Positions 42,046 through 50,650 of a stretch of 63,678 nucleotides of DNA are shown here, piece by piece. Source of the DNA: Kosakonia oryziphila. Lineage in GTDB: Bacteria; Pseudomonadota; Gammaproteobacteria; Enterobacterales; Enterobacteriaceae. The notes under the pieces were generated by a model. The model saw only the letters and a list, made by a program, of their open reading frames with translations. It made no database searches and was not told the origin of the DNA. Within the stretch, counting starts at the first letter, position 1. Every line of letters begins with the position of its first letter. The stretch lies in NCBI RefSeq assembly GCF_900094795.1, contig NZ_FMBC01000030.1, positions 1 through 63,678 on the forward strand. Reading direction: 5' to 3'. A program made the position numbers and the translations under genes.

Positions 42046-43392
42046 ATGAATAGAGAGAATCAACAGTTGAAACGTTTCCTGCAAACTTTACTTTTATGTT
42101 TGACTTTCTCCATCAGCGCTGGCCATGCCAGCGTTGAGCAGAGTCTGGTGCTGGGTGTTGATCGGGCCGAGGTGTATGGACCACAGTTGAAAAATAAGCG
42201 GGTCGGTCTGATGGTAAACCAGAGTTCGATTAATAAGGACGGTCGTCATACCATTGATAAGCTGCTGTCGGAGCAGGCGCAGTATCATTTTACCGTCACC
42301 ACGCTGTTTTCGGTGGAGCACGGGCTGCGAGGTAATGCCGATGCGGGGCTGGGTGATAAAGACCACATTGACAGGCAGAGCGGTCTGCCTATCGTATCTT
42401 TGTACGGGCGCGATGCGGATGGCCGTTCTCGCGCGCACCCCACGGCGCAGCAGTTGGAAAATGTGGATATCGTTATTTACGATCTCCAGGATGTGGGCGT
42501 CCGTTTCTACACCTACACCGTTTCGCTGCATCATATGCTGGAAAGTCTGCAAAAGTACCATAAGCAGCTGATGGTATTTGACCGGCCAAATCCGTTGGGC
42601 AAATACGTTTACGGTCCAATTCTTGAGGAGGAGAACATCTCCGGGATCGGTATCCATCCCGTGCCGATGGTTCATGGCCTGACGTCGGGAGAGTTTGCCC
42701 GTATGATCGTCAAGGAAGGGTGGCTGACGCACTTTGATGACACCAGTTGGAAAGCTTTTGGCGTAAAAGACTATCAACTGCCGGCGGAAGATCTGAAAGT
42801 TATCAGTATGGTAAACTACCGTCACGATCTCTCCTATTCATTGCCGGTACGACCTTCACCTAACCTGCGTAGCGCTCTGGCTATTCAGCTCTATCCCTCT
42901 TTAGGTTTCTTTGAGGCAACCAGCATTAACTCTGGGCGTGGATCTGACTATCCGTTCGAACAGTTGGGCTTTCCCGGTAAGCAGTTTTTTGTGAATACCT
43001 GCTATCACGTAGATATCAGCCAGCAGAAAATCGGCTGGCCGCAAGCGGGTAAAGAGGTTTGCGGTGAGCGTTTCAGTGTGGAGGCCGGTCAGAGGGCGCC
43101 AACGGTACGTTATTTTGTCGACTGGTGGTTTAAATTTAAGGCTGCGGGTTACCATCGTATGGTTACTCCGCAGCAGGAGGCTCACTACCTTGATTATCAG
43201 GACAACACGTTCTTAATTCGTCCGCTTTGGCTGGCGAAAGTAAGCGGTAGCAGACAACTAGCGGCCATCATTCTGGAGGCGGATAAACAGAATTTATCCG
43301 TGGATGAAACGGTAAGCTTGCTGGAGTCAAAATGGCAGCCCGGTATTGATAGCTACATGCAACTGCGGGATAAATACCGACTTTACCCCTGA
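42046..43392 (+). CDS. namZ: Exo-beta-N-acetylmuramidase NamZ (DUF1343, GH171)
   Basis: A 448-aa exported protein: signal peptide to about GHA-S, then the DUF1343 domain with VGLMVNQSSI, FSVEHGLRGNADAG (Glu91-His92), YDLQDVGVRFYTY, FDRPNPLG and the later SINSGRGSDYPFEQ. In B. subtilis this family cleaves MurNAc from the non-reducing end of muro-oligosaccharides and is encoded with NagZ and murQRP. The same partners here make the assignment strong. Together with the NagZ-like enzyme it could reduce GlcNAc-MurNAc chains to monosaccharides. Confidence 0.9.
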   Translation: MNRENQQLKRFLQTLLLCLTFSISAGHASVEQSLVLGVDRAEVYGPQLKNKRVGLMVNQSSINKDGRHTIDKLLSEQAQYHFTVTTLFSVEHGLRGNADAGLGDKDHIDRQSGLPIVSLYGRDADGRSRAHPTAQQLENVDIVIYDLQDVGVRFYTYTVSLHHMLESLQKYHKQLMVFDRPNPLGKYVYGPILEEENISGIGIHPVPMVHGLTSGEFARMIVKEGWLTHFDDTSWKAFGVKDYQLPAEDLKVISMVNYRHDLSYSLPVRPSPNLRSALAIQLYPSLGFFEATSINSGRGSDYPFEQLGFPGKQFFVNTCYHVDISQQKIGWPQAGKEVCGERFSVEAGQRAPTVRYFVDWWFKFKAAGYHRMVTPQQEAHYLDYQDNTFLIRPLWLAKVSGSRQLAAIILEADKQNLSVDETVSLLESKWQPGIDSYMQLRDKYRLYP

Positions 43393-43588
43393 GTTTACTG
43401 TATTCCTGCTGGCTCAGAAACGATAGCACAGGCTGTGCGGACTGTTTCGTAGCGACACCACGATAGCTGGAGAGCATCCAGGCCAGCGTACCAGGATGCC
43501 CGCATTCCCCGTCGCTTCCATATTTTCGCTGTGCCAAAGCAGGACGCTGGACACACCTGGGAGTCACTTGTTCGTGCCTTCCTCTACG
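43393..43588. other. Non-coding stretch before the right-hand icd repeat
   Basis: Short overlapping frames, on the plus strand ending in FAVPKQDAGHTWESLVRAFL, could be the debris of a gene but no family was recognised. The sequence differs from the AT-rich island genes and leads directly into the icd terminator copy. Confidence 0.4.
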
Positions 43589-43645
43589 ATGTAATTCGCC
43601 TCGCGGATTAAAACAAGAACGGGAGCCAGATGGTTCCCGTTTTTA
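43589..43645 (+). repeat. Right copy of icd terminator repeat
   Basis: ATGTAATTCGCCTCGCGGAT and the hairpin AACGGGAGCC/GGTTCCCGTT with a T-run repeat the icd stop codon and terminator (34687-34744) with a handful of changes. No icd coding sequence precedes this copy. It also acts as a terminator downstream of namZ. Such a solo icd tail marks the far end of DNA integrated at icd. Confidence 0.8.
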
Positions 43646-43884
43646 TTGCACGGAAATAATTAGCAGGCTGAGAAAAATGCGCTTCACGGATATTTTCTAT
43701 ATTGTTCTGCATTGATCTGCAATAATGTTTTAGTCTTTTCTCATCGTTATTAATAAAACTTAAGGTTTTATTAATATTCCTTTTATGACGGGGTGGCGGC
43801 TTAAAAATAAGAATTGATGAGATTGCTGAGTCTGGAAGGGCTTAATACACTTATATAGTGTACTCACTCAGAAGGTATAAAATC

Positions 43885-44397
43885 ATGTTTAAGCGTCGCA
43901 CTTTTAATACTGCTCTTGCGGCGGTGATTTCACTCTCTTTACTCGCGGCTCCTGCTTTTGCTAATCCGGGCAATGGAAATGGCAACGGCAACGGTAATAG
44001 CGGTAATAGCGGTAATCATGGTAATCATGGTAATCATGGTAATAGCGGCGACAAAGGCAACAGCGATAACAGCAGTGCCGCAGCCGATCAGGGGAATCGT
44101 AAAAACTACGGAAAACCAGATCACGTGGAGTCGGACATTAGTGTCTCACGTGCCCGTTCTCTGGCGAAAAACTATGGCTTAACGGGTTACCAGGCACTGC
44201 CTCCTGGCATTGCTAAAAACCTTGCCCGCGGCAAACCGTTACCTCCAGGAATTGCTAAAAAAGCCGTACCTGCATCAATGTTGAGTCAATTGCCTTATTA
44301 TCCCGGCTATGAATGGCGTATTGTCGGTAACGATCTGGTTCTGGTCGCGATGAGTACAGCCATTGTTACAGCTATCATCAACAGTGTTTTTGATTAA
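43885..44397 (+). CDS. CigR-like (RcnB-domain) protein with Gly-Asn-rich repeat
   Basis: A 170-aa exported protein: signal peptide ending AFA-NP, then a low-complexity Gly-Asn-Ser-His stretch (about residues 28-60) built from 6- and 9-base DNA repeats such as GGTAATCAT. The C-terminal part has two PPGIAKNLARGKPLPPGIAK-type motifs, LPYYPGYEWRIVGNDLVLV and a final hydrophobic segment. This is the pattern of the CigR antivirulence-regulator family of Salmonella. Role here is unknown. AGAAGG precedes the ATG and a terminator follows. Confidence 0.82.
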   Translation: MFKRRTFNTALAAVISLSLLAAPAFANPGNGNGNGNGNSGNSGNHGNHGNHGNSGDKGNSDNSSAAADQGNRKNYGKPDHVESDISVSRARSLAKNYGLTGYQALPPGIAKNLARGKPLPPGIAKKAVPASMLSQLPYYPGYEWRIVGNDLVLVAMSTAIVTAIINSVFD

Positions 44398-44416
44398 CCA
44401 TCGTCTCCTTTTAATT

Positions 44417-44442
44417 AACGCCTCGCATTTGCGGGGCGTTTT
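44417..44442 (+). terminator. Terminator after the cigR-like gene
   Basis: AACGCCTCGC and GCGGGGCGTT form a 10-bp stem (one G-T pair) with an ATTT loop and a following TTTTG. Confidence 0.85.
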
Positions 44443-44829
44443 GCTGTTAAATAAAATCATTCAAAGAAAAATCTCAGGAGATATTATTTTGGTGGGTCAG
44501 TGATGATTACTGTCTTCGGTGGGGATCTATCTGGTATATAACTTATTGTTTGTGTGAGTTGATAGCTTTGCCGGGTCAGGGCTTTGTTGAGTTGCCTGAA
44601 GAAGTAAACTTCTGTGATTGTTTATTCACTGATTGTTATTTTACGCAAGTCACAATAGTGAAGCCTTACTGCGGAGTATGTTGTTCCTGATAGGCAGAAG
44701 AGCATGATAGCAGGTGCTTTGATCGTATCTGAATAGGTGAGGGCTGCATGGCGATTTGGGCAGACCACGTCAGTGAAAACTGACATACCCACACAAGGTG
44801 AGCTGCCCTTAAATCTTGCGCTGATGTGA
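44443..44829. other. Intergenic region without recognised gene
   Basis: About 390 bases between the CigR terminator and the RidA-like stop. A minus-strand frame with tail LFCLSGTTYSAVRLHYCDLR is open here but mostly shadows the RidA-like gene and has no recognisable family. No promoter, repeat or RNA gene could be supported. Confidence 0.4.
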
Positions 44830-45213
44830 TTAGCGGCGTATTGCCATTGCCTCAATTTCCACACCGGCATTTTTTGGCAGGCGTGCCACTTCCACGCAGG
44901 AACGTGCCGGAAAAGTGGTATGATGTTCGCGGAAAAAGGCTTCATACACCGCGTTCACCTGCGAAAAATGATTGAGATCTTTGACAAAAATTGTTGTTTT
45001 AACAATATCCGCCACCCGCAACCCACTTGCCTCGATAATGGCCTGCACATTTTCCAGCGACTGCCGGGTTTGCTGCTCAATGCCCGTCGCCATCTCGCCC
45101 GTTGCAGGGTTTAACGGGATCTGCCCGGAAGTGAACACCAGGAAGCCCAAATCGACTCCCTGAACATAAGGCCCAATAGCGTCAGGCGCCTGAGAAGTTG
45201 AAATTGCTGACAT
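44830..45213 (-). CDS. RidA/YjgF-family enamine/imine deaminase-like protein
   Basis: A 127-aa protein of the RidA family, which hydrolyses reactive enamine/imine intermediates. AIGPYVQGVDLGFLVFTSGQIP is the N-terminal signature, and the active-site Arg lies in FPARSCVEVARLPKNAGVEIEA. It is the last gene of a minus-strand cluster (GntR, M20 hydrolase, P5C-reductase-like, RidA), 26 bases after its neighbour, and may clear imines produced by that pathway. It is a paralogue rather than the housekeeping ridA, which is normally beside pyrBI. Confidence 0.9.
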   Translation of the reverse strand: MSAISTSQAPDAIGPYVQGVDLGFLVFTSGQIPLNPATGEMATGIEQQTRQSLENVQAIIEASGLRVADIVKTTIFVKDLNHFSQVNAVYEAFFREHHTTFPARSCVEVARLPKNAGVEIEAMAIRR

Positions 45214-45238
45214 AGACCAACCTTGTTAAAAAGTAGTG

Positions 45239-46042
45239 TTATTTTTGACCGGAAAGCTCCGTTGTACGACGTACCGCAGCCAGAACGCTGCTTTGCAGGC
45301 CAGCGGCAAAATCACTTTTATTCAGCTCGTATAAACCGTTAATGCCGACACCCGCCGGAGAGTTATTAATATCCATCAGTTGGCGTGGATGGCGTCCGGA
45401 TAACTTAAGCATTTCAACTGCGCCGACCAGGTTTTCCCACACTACCTGTGTTGACTGAGTGCGGGTTAATCCGGCAAGAACACCGGCGTCAGCCAGTGCT
45501 TCGACAAAGTAATAGACATAGTTGACGCCAGCGACAGCAAACCCGGTGAAGATGTCAATCAGCCGCTCCTCCAGCACCATCACCTTGCCGAAACTTTCGA
45601 GGAATGGCATAACGGACGCACGGTTGACATAAGCATTACATGCCACGCCGCTGTAGCCCAGCCCGGTATCCGTCAGCGTATTCGGGATAATACGTGTAAT
45701 CGGACGCAACTCGCCCAACATCAAAGACAATTGGGCCAGCGTTACGCCAGCAATAATAGAAATGACCGACGCCTGTGGCGCTGCATGTTGCTTAATCAGT
45801 TGTGCGACACCAGCAATATCATCCTGCGGACGGACCCCGATCACGATGTGATCCGCGGCAGCCAGCGCGTCGGGCAAATCTTGTGTATTGCTCAACTGAT
45901 AGCGCGCTTTCAGCGTTTCAATTCGCGCTGGATCAATATCCGATAAGCTGACCTCATCCGGGTTTAATGTGCCGCGTTTTAAGGCGGCGCGCAGAATTGC
46001 TTCGGTCATTTGACCGGCACCAATAAAATGGATATGGCTCAT
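45239..46042 (-). CDS. Pyrroline-5-carboxylate reductase-like oxidoreductase
   Basis: A 267-aa Rossmann protein of the ProC family. NAD(P)-binding HFIGAGQMTEAILRAAL opens it, and RIIPNTLTDTGLGYSGV and VAGVNYVYYFVEALADAGV are ProC-like. The ProC signature SPGGTTIxxL is altered here to NSPAGVGINGLYEL, lacking the paired Thr, so its substrate may not be pyrroline-5-carboxylate. The ATG at 46042 lies 2 bases beyond the amidohydrolase stop, so the upstream in-frame extension was rejected. Confidence 0.85.
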   Translation of the reverse strand: MSHIHFIGAGQMTEAILRAALKRGTLNPDEVSLSDIDPARIETLKARYQLSNTQDLPDALAAADHIVIGVRPQDDIAGVAQLIKQHAAPQASVISIIAGVTLAQLSLMLGELRPITRIIPNTLTDTGLGYSGVACNAYVNRASVMPFLESFGKVMVLEERLIDIFTGFAVAGVNYVYYFVEALADAGVLAGLTRTQSTQVVWENLVGAVEMLKLSGRHPRQLMDINNSPAGVGINGLYELNKSDFAAGLQSSVLAAVRRTTELSGQK

Positions 46043-46044
46043 AG

Positions 46045-47223
46045 TTAATCCTCGGAAATAACGGAAACAGGGCTCAATGAACTCTCCACCAGCGATACCC
46101 ACAAACCGATGCCAGGCGCGATAAGCTGGTCATTAAAATCGTAATATGGGTTATGTAATGCCGGGCCAGGCGTGGGGCCATCGGCCCCCAGCCACAGATA
46201 AGCGCCCGGACAGGCTTCCAGAAAATAGGCGAAATCTTCTGCCGCCATTGATGGCGATAACTGTGTGTGGACCTGCGTGATCCCGGGGACGTGGTGGGCG
46301 GCATCTGCCAGAATTTTCGCCTGTTGCTCATGGTTAACAGTTACCGGGTACCCGTATTCCCAGCGAATGCTGCCGCTGACGCCAAACGGCCCGGTGAGCT
46401 GTTCAACATACTCCGCCATCAGGGTCTGGCAACGCGCTCGGGCGGCCTGGCTCAGACAACGCAGTGTACCGGACAATAGCATTGTCTGCGGGACGACATT
46501 TATTGCTTCTCCGGCCTGCAGTTGCGTCACGCTGATCACGGCGCTGTCCAGCGGAGAGAGGCGGCGCGTCGTGATTGTTTGCAACGCGGTAATCAGGTGT
46601 GCACCGGCCAGCACCGGGTCGGCACCTTTTTCCGGCATCGCCGCATGGCATCCCACGCCAGTCAGCGTGATAAAAAAATTGTCCTGCGAAGCCATCATTG
46701 GGCCTGCGCTAACGGCCACTTCCCCCACTGGCAGCCCCGGCCAGTTGTGCAGCGCATAAACCGCAGAAACGGGAAAGCGCGTAAAGATCCCTTCTTCCAC
46801 CATCAAACGCCCGCCGCCGGCATTCTCTTCCGCAGGTTGAAAGATAAAGTACACCGTACCGTTAAATGCTCTGGTCTGGCTGAGATAGCGCGCCGCACCC
46901 AGTAGAATGGCGGTATGCCCGTCATGTCCACAGGCGTGCATCGTGCCGGGCGATGCTGAGTACCAGGCAACAACGTTGTTTTCCTGGATGGGTAATGCAT
47001 CAATATCCGCGCGAAGGGCTATTGCCGGCCCCTCGCCATTGCGAAGAACACCAATCACGCCAGTGCCCGCAATGCCGGTATGTACTTCAAGATCATATTC
47101 GCGCAGCAGGCTGCTGATTTTTGCGGAAGTATGAAACTCTTGTAGGCCAATCTCCGGGTGCGCGTGGATCTCACGTCGCCAGATAATCGCCTGTTGAATA
47201 ATCTCTTCGGGAATTTGGGGCAT
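46045..47223 (-). CDS. M20-family amidohydrolase (N-acyl amino acid / hippurate hydrolase type)
   Basis: A 392-aa cytosolic metallohydrolase. HAHPEIGLQEFHTSAKI, MHACGHDGHTAILLGAARYL and FQPAEENAGGGRLMVEEG carry the paired-metal ligands and catalytic Glu, and SPSMAAEDFAYFLEACPGAY the C-terminal ligand. The family releases amino acids from N-acyl, hippurate or auxin conjugates; the actual substrate is unknown. It is the first enzyme gene after the GntR regulator and most likely begins breakdown of whatever the divergent ABC importer delivers. Confidence 0.9.
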   Translation of the reverse strand: MPQIPEEIIQQAIIWRREIHAHPEIGLQEFHTSAKISSLLREYDLEVHTGIAGTGVIGVLRNGEGPAIALRADIDALPIQENNVVAWYSASPGTMHACGHDGHTAILLGAARYLSQTRAFNGTVYFIFQPAEENAGGGRLMVEEGIFTRFPVSAVYALHNWPGLPVGEVAVSAGPMMASQDNFFITLTGVGCHAAMPEKGADPVLAGAHLITALQTITTRRLSPLDSAVISVTQLQAGEAINVVPQTMLLSGTLRCLSQAARARCQTLMAEYVEQLTGPFGVSGSIRWEYGYPVTVNHEQQAKILADAAHHVPGITQVHTQLSPSMAAEDFAYFLEACPGAYLWLGADGPTPGPALHNPYYDFNDQLIAPGIGLWVSLVESSLSPVSVISED

Positions 47224-47333
47224 ATTTCCTCTGCATTTTCCCGGCGCAATGCCGTAGCATGACGCTGTGAATGGATTACCGGAACGCGTAATGCCCTCTG
47301 GTAGATCGTTTTGACCTTAACGAAAAGATCGGT

Positions 47334-48035
47334 TCAGGGCTTGCCAAAATAGATCCTGGCAAGTCCTTCTTTTGTCACTTCGACCGCATGCCCGGCACTC
47401 AATGAAATATGCTGCTCAATCAGCACCACGCCTTTTTCTATATCCCGCTGACGTAATGCCGCGATAATTTCGACATGTTCGTCATAGGCATTGTTCCTGC
47501 GCACGGGCGTTTCGAGATCGATACGCCGGAAAAAACGGCTGAGCGAATTCAGGCTATCGAGCATTTCATAGAGCCGACTGTTATGGGAAATACGGGCTAT
47601 TTCCATGTGGAAACGCTCATCGATTTCTGCGATCTTCGCCCAGTCCTGTTCGGTTTGCGCCGGGCGATGCTGGCTCACTTCCTCCCAGATAGCCGTGGTC
47701 GCAGCGATCTCTTCATCTGTTGCCCGCAGGCAGGCGAAACGAAAGGTTGATTGCTCTATCACCATTCGCACTTCATACAGCTCGCGGACACCTTCCGGCG
47801 TCAGGTCACGAGAGTAAAAACCCCGGTTGGGTACAAAGTTCATAAAGCCGTCTTTTGCCAGTCGGTTCAGCGCTTCCCGCACCGGGGTGCGCGAGACGCC
47901 CAACTGTGCCGCAAGCTCAACTTCATTCACCCGTTCGCCGGGACGAAAGTGGTAATCAATCGCCAGGCCTTTCACTTTTTCGTAGACCTTTTCCACGCTG
48001 TCAGCGCTACGGGATTTCTTTTTAATGGCAACCAC
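47334..48035 (-). CDS. GntR-family regulator, FCD subgroup
   Basis: A 233-aa regulator. The winged HTH (about residues 10-75) includes GERVNEVELAAQLGVSRTPVREALNRL. The all-helical FCD ligand domain (about 85-215) has YEVRMVIEQSTFRFACLRA, DERFHMEIARISHNSRLYEM and RRNNAYDEHVEIIAALRQRD, where Asp and His residues bind a metal and an acidic ligand. It is the promoter-proximal gene of the minus-strand cluster and divergent from the ABC importer. The repeated AAGTG-N4-CACTT sites are its likely operators. Confidence 0.93.
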   Translation of the reverse strand: MVAIKKKSRSADSVEKVYEKVKGLAIDYHFRPGERVNEVELAAQLGVSRTPVREALNRLAKDGFMNFVPNRGFYSRDLTPEGVRELYEVRMVIEQSTFRFACLRATDEEIAATTAIWEEVSQHRPAQTEQDWAKIAEIDERFHMEIARISHNSRLYEMLDSLNSLSRFFRRIDLETPVRRNNAYDEHVEIIAALRQRDIEKGVVLIEQHISLSAGHAVEVTKEGLARIYFGKP

Positions 48036-48143
48036 ATTATCCCCTTAATTTACCGCACACCTGCCACGAAATAAAAATGCTGTGTGGGTTATTTCACGTA
48101 ATATTTTTATTGATAGCACAGCGAAAAAAACAACTCAACACAA

Positions 48144-48157
48144 AAGTGAATACACTT
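48144..48157. promoter_or_regulatory. Candidate GntR operator 1
   Basis: AAGTG-AATA-CACTT, a perfect 5-bp inverted repeat, lies about 110 bases upstream of the GntR start. Confidence 0.6.
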
Positions 48158-48261
48158 GCATGTTATTTTAAACTAATTGATTTATAAGTAGTTTTAATAT
48201 TATTTATTGTCTTGAAATTTTTACGCACCATTTTACGGCAACGTTGCACCAAAATGACACA

Positions 48262-48275
48262 ATGTGTATTCACTT
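48262..48275. promoter_or_regulatory. Candidate GntR operator 2
   Basis: ATGTG-TATT-CACTT, the same motif with one arm mismatch, lies in the middle of the intergenic region. Confidence 0.5.
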
Positions 48276-48452
48276 TTGCACGCAGACGATTTTATAAACC
48301 ACGATGAAAAAGGAAAATGAAAGTTTCGTTGTGCGATCTTAAATATTACCGATTCCATTGTATTTATTCACGAATTTGCCTTTGTCGTCCCTGAAATAAG
48401 CAGTTGATGTCGGGAACGTCCTGTTCCCTGGCATCGTCTTTGCTTAATGCAC

Positions 48453-48466
48453 AAGTGTATGCACTT
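48453..48466. promoter_or_regulatory. Candidate GntR operator 3
   Basis: AAGTG-TATG-CACTT, a perfect 5-bp inverted repeat, is followed by two more CACTT half-sites (48474-48478 and 48486-48490). It lies about 115 bases before the ABC substrate-binding gene, well placed to control the importer. Confidence 0.6.
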
Positions 48467-48580
48467 ATATATTCACTTTAGTGCGCACTTATTCGGCATT
48501 ACCAGGCAGGCTTGTGCACGTTTGCGCAGGCGACAAAACACCGGCCTCAGAAGCCGGTCACAGCAAACCGGAGAACCAGC

Positions 48581-49708
48581 ATGAAAAATCGTTTTGGGCA
48601 GGGCATGACGTTGTCAACACTGGCAGGTATGGCGTTGTTAGGTCTGGCGCACACGGCGCAAGCCGATGTGAATATTGGTGCAATTTTACCCTTAACTGGC
48701 ACCAGCGCCAGCATTGGTGAAGATCAACGGCGTGGTATTGAACTGGCGGTTGAACAGGTAAATGCCCAGGGCGGCGTTAATGGTCAGCCATTACATGTGA
48801 TCGTGGAAGATTCCGCCGAAAGCCCGGTAACAGGCCTGAACGCCGTACGTAAGTTAACTCAGGTTAACCATGTACCTTTAGTGGTGGGCAGTTTTTCCTC
48901 CAGCGTCACTATTCCGGTTGGGCAATATCTGGTGAAGAACAATCTGTTGCACATCAATATTTCCGGCACCAGCACTGATATCCGCAAAATTGGCGCTACC
49001 TCCTGGAGTGTTATTGGCCTGGATTCCCTTTCCGCGAGCTTCTCAGCAGAAGATGTGCGCCAGCTTGGTTACAGCAAAGTGGCCTTTATCGCCCCGGATG
49101 GTGCTTATGGTCAGGGAATGGCGGAACAGTTCACCAAAGCGTTTGAAAAAGCGGGTGGCAAAGTGGTCGCCAAAGTGCTCTATACCAGCGGTCAGCCTTC
49201 TTATCGCCGCGAGTTGGAGCAAATCTCCCGCGCTCATCCACAAGCCTATGTTTATACCAGTTACGGGCAGGACGCCATTGTGCTGAACCGTGAGGCCTGG
49301 GAACTGGGGCTGAATAAAACACCCTGGTATGGCATGTATTTAACCATGGCCATTGAAGGTTCCCCGGCGCAGTACACGAACGGGCAGGTTGGTATGGAAG
49401 TCGCGGGTATTGACCAGAAAGCGGCGAGCGGTAACGGCGCAAATTATGCTGAGCTGTACCAGAAAAAATTCCATGAGAAGCCTCGCTCCGTGTACGGCAG
49501 CTATGCCTGGGATAGCGTGATGCTGGCGGCGGCAGCGATTGATAAAGCGCACAGTGCCGATCCGGCAGCCATGATCGCGGCAATGAAAACCGTTGCGCCT
49601 GGCTTTACGGGCATTACCGGCACATTAAATCTGGATGCCGATAACCAGCGTCAATCTCAGCCATACCTGAAAGTGAAAGCGTTTAATGGCGAACCGGTTC
49701 CCCGGTAA
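48581..49708 (+). CDS. Branched-chain-type ABC importer, periplasmic binding protein
   Basis: A 375-aa LivK-like protein. The signal peptide ends TAQA-DV, and the type I binding fold begins IGAILPLTGTSASIGEDQRR and continues through VGSFSSSVTIPVGQYL and YGSYAWDSVMLAAAAID. GGAGAACC precedes the ATG at 48581; the longer open frame upstream has no signal peptide. The ligand is unknown; the family takes branched-chain amino acids, amides, urea or aromatic acids. It heads a five-gene importer operon. Confidence 0.92.
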   Translation: MKNRFGQGMTLSTLAGMALLGLAHTAQADVNIGAILPLTGTSASIGEDQRRGIELAVEQVNAQGGVNGQPLHVIVEDSAESPVTGLNAVRKLTQVNHVPLVVGSFSSSVTIPVGQYLVKNNLLHINISGTSTDIRKIGATSWSVIGLDSLSASFSAEDVRQLGYSKVAFIAPDGAYGQGMAEQFTKAFEKAGGKVVAKVLYTSGQPSYRRELEQISRAHPQAYVYTSYGQDAIVLNREAWELGLNKTPWYGMYLTMAIEGSPAQYTNGQVGMEVAGIDQKAASGNGANYAELYQKKFHEKPRSVYGSYAWDSVMLAAAAIDKAHSADPAAMIAAMKTVAPGFTGITGTLNLDADNQRQSQPYLKVKAFNGEPVPR

Positions 49709-49756
49709 CGAGCCGTTTTATCTTGCCAGTTCATGCTACATCATCGGGGAAAAACC

Positions 49757-50650
49757 ATGCTGCAGTTTTTGATTGATACATTGATTCGCACTGCGGATTT
49801 GTCGCAGGTCGCGCTGGGATTAAGCCTGGTATACGGGCTGGTACGGTTCGCCAACATCGCCCATATGCAATATGCCATGGTCGGTTCATTTATTACCGCA
49901 GCCGGGCTTCGTCTTGGCATGCCGTTGTCTCTGGCAATCGTGTTTTCGGCAATGGTCTGCGGCATGCTGTCCATGATGTTGCATCACTGGGTGTACCAGC
50001 CGCTGCTGAAAAGCGGCACCGCTAACGCCATGATTGGCTCACTGGCGGTATCGATGGTGCTCATTGCACTGGTTCTTGGGGTTGAGGGATCGGCCCCGGT
50101 GAATTATTCCCTGCCAGTTAGCGCACTGTTGCAGGCTGGTGACACGCGTATCTCCTCCGACGAGCTCTGGAGTCTTGGCATCACGATTTCGCTGGTGGTG
50201 ATGTTCAGCCTGCTGCTATTTCGCACGCCGCAAGGCCGCGCTATCCGTGCGCTGGCCAGTAACCGGGATCTGGCGGCAGCCTCCGGGTTAAATGCCAGCG
50301 CCATTATCCACTCCGTCAATCTGGTTGCCGGAATGTTGGCTGCCGTGGGCGGCAGCATGCTGGCAATGAACGCCAGCGCATGGGTTAACCAGGGCAATGA
50401 TCTGATGTTGCCGGTACTCGCTGCCGCCATTCTCGGCGGGCTGGGAAACCCAATGGGCGCCATTTTTGGCGCACTCCTTATCGCAGCAACCGAAACCCTC
50501 GTTACCAACATCGACTGGAGCTGGCTGTTCGGCGGCGACTTATTGTTTATCCCGGTGACCTGGGTAAATGCCTCATCTTTTGTAATTCTGCTGCTGGCGT
50601 TGTTACTGCGTCCGTATGGCCTGTTTAACCGGGAGATCCGCCGTGTCTGA
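49757..50650 (+). CDS. Branched-chain-type ABC importer permease (LivH-like)
   Basis: A 297-aa membrane protein with about eight spans. MLQFLIDTLIRTADLSQVAL, VRFANIAHMQYAMVGSFI, RALASNRDLAAASGLNASAI and AAILGGLGNPMGAIFGALL are LivH-type, including the loop contacting the ATPases. Its end overlaps the start of the second permease by 8 bases. Confidence 0.92.
   Translation: MLQFLIDTLIRTADLSQVALGLSLVYGLVRFANIAHMQYAMVGSFITAAGLRLGMPLSLAIVFSAMVCGMLSMMLHHWVYQPLLKSGTANAMIGSLAVSMVLIALVLGVEGSAPVNYSLPVSALLQAGDTRISSDELWSLGITISLVVMFSLLLFRTPQGRAIRALASNRDLAAASGLNASAIIHSVNLVAGMLAAVGGSMLAMNASAWVNQGNDLMLPVLAAAILGGLGNPMGAIFGALLIAATETLVTNIDWSWLFGGDLLFIPVTWVNASSFVILLLALLLRPYGLFNREIRRV

Noticed and set aside
43268..43567. 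A 99-residue minus-strand frame across the namZ 3' end
   Set aside because: It overlaps namZ and the noncoding tail, and no family or ribosome-binding site supports it.
43966..44050. Short tandem DNA repeats (GGTAAT, GGTAATCAT) that could suggest a CRISPR or minisatellite
   Set aside because: They lie in frame inside the CigR-like gene and encode its Gly-Asn-rich linker; unit length and lack of spacers exclude CRISPR.
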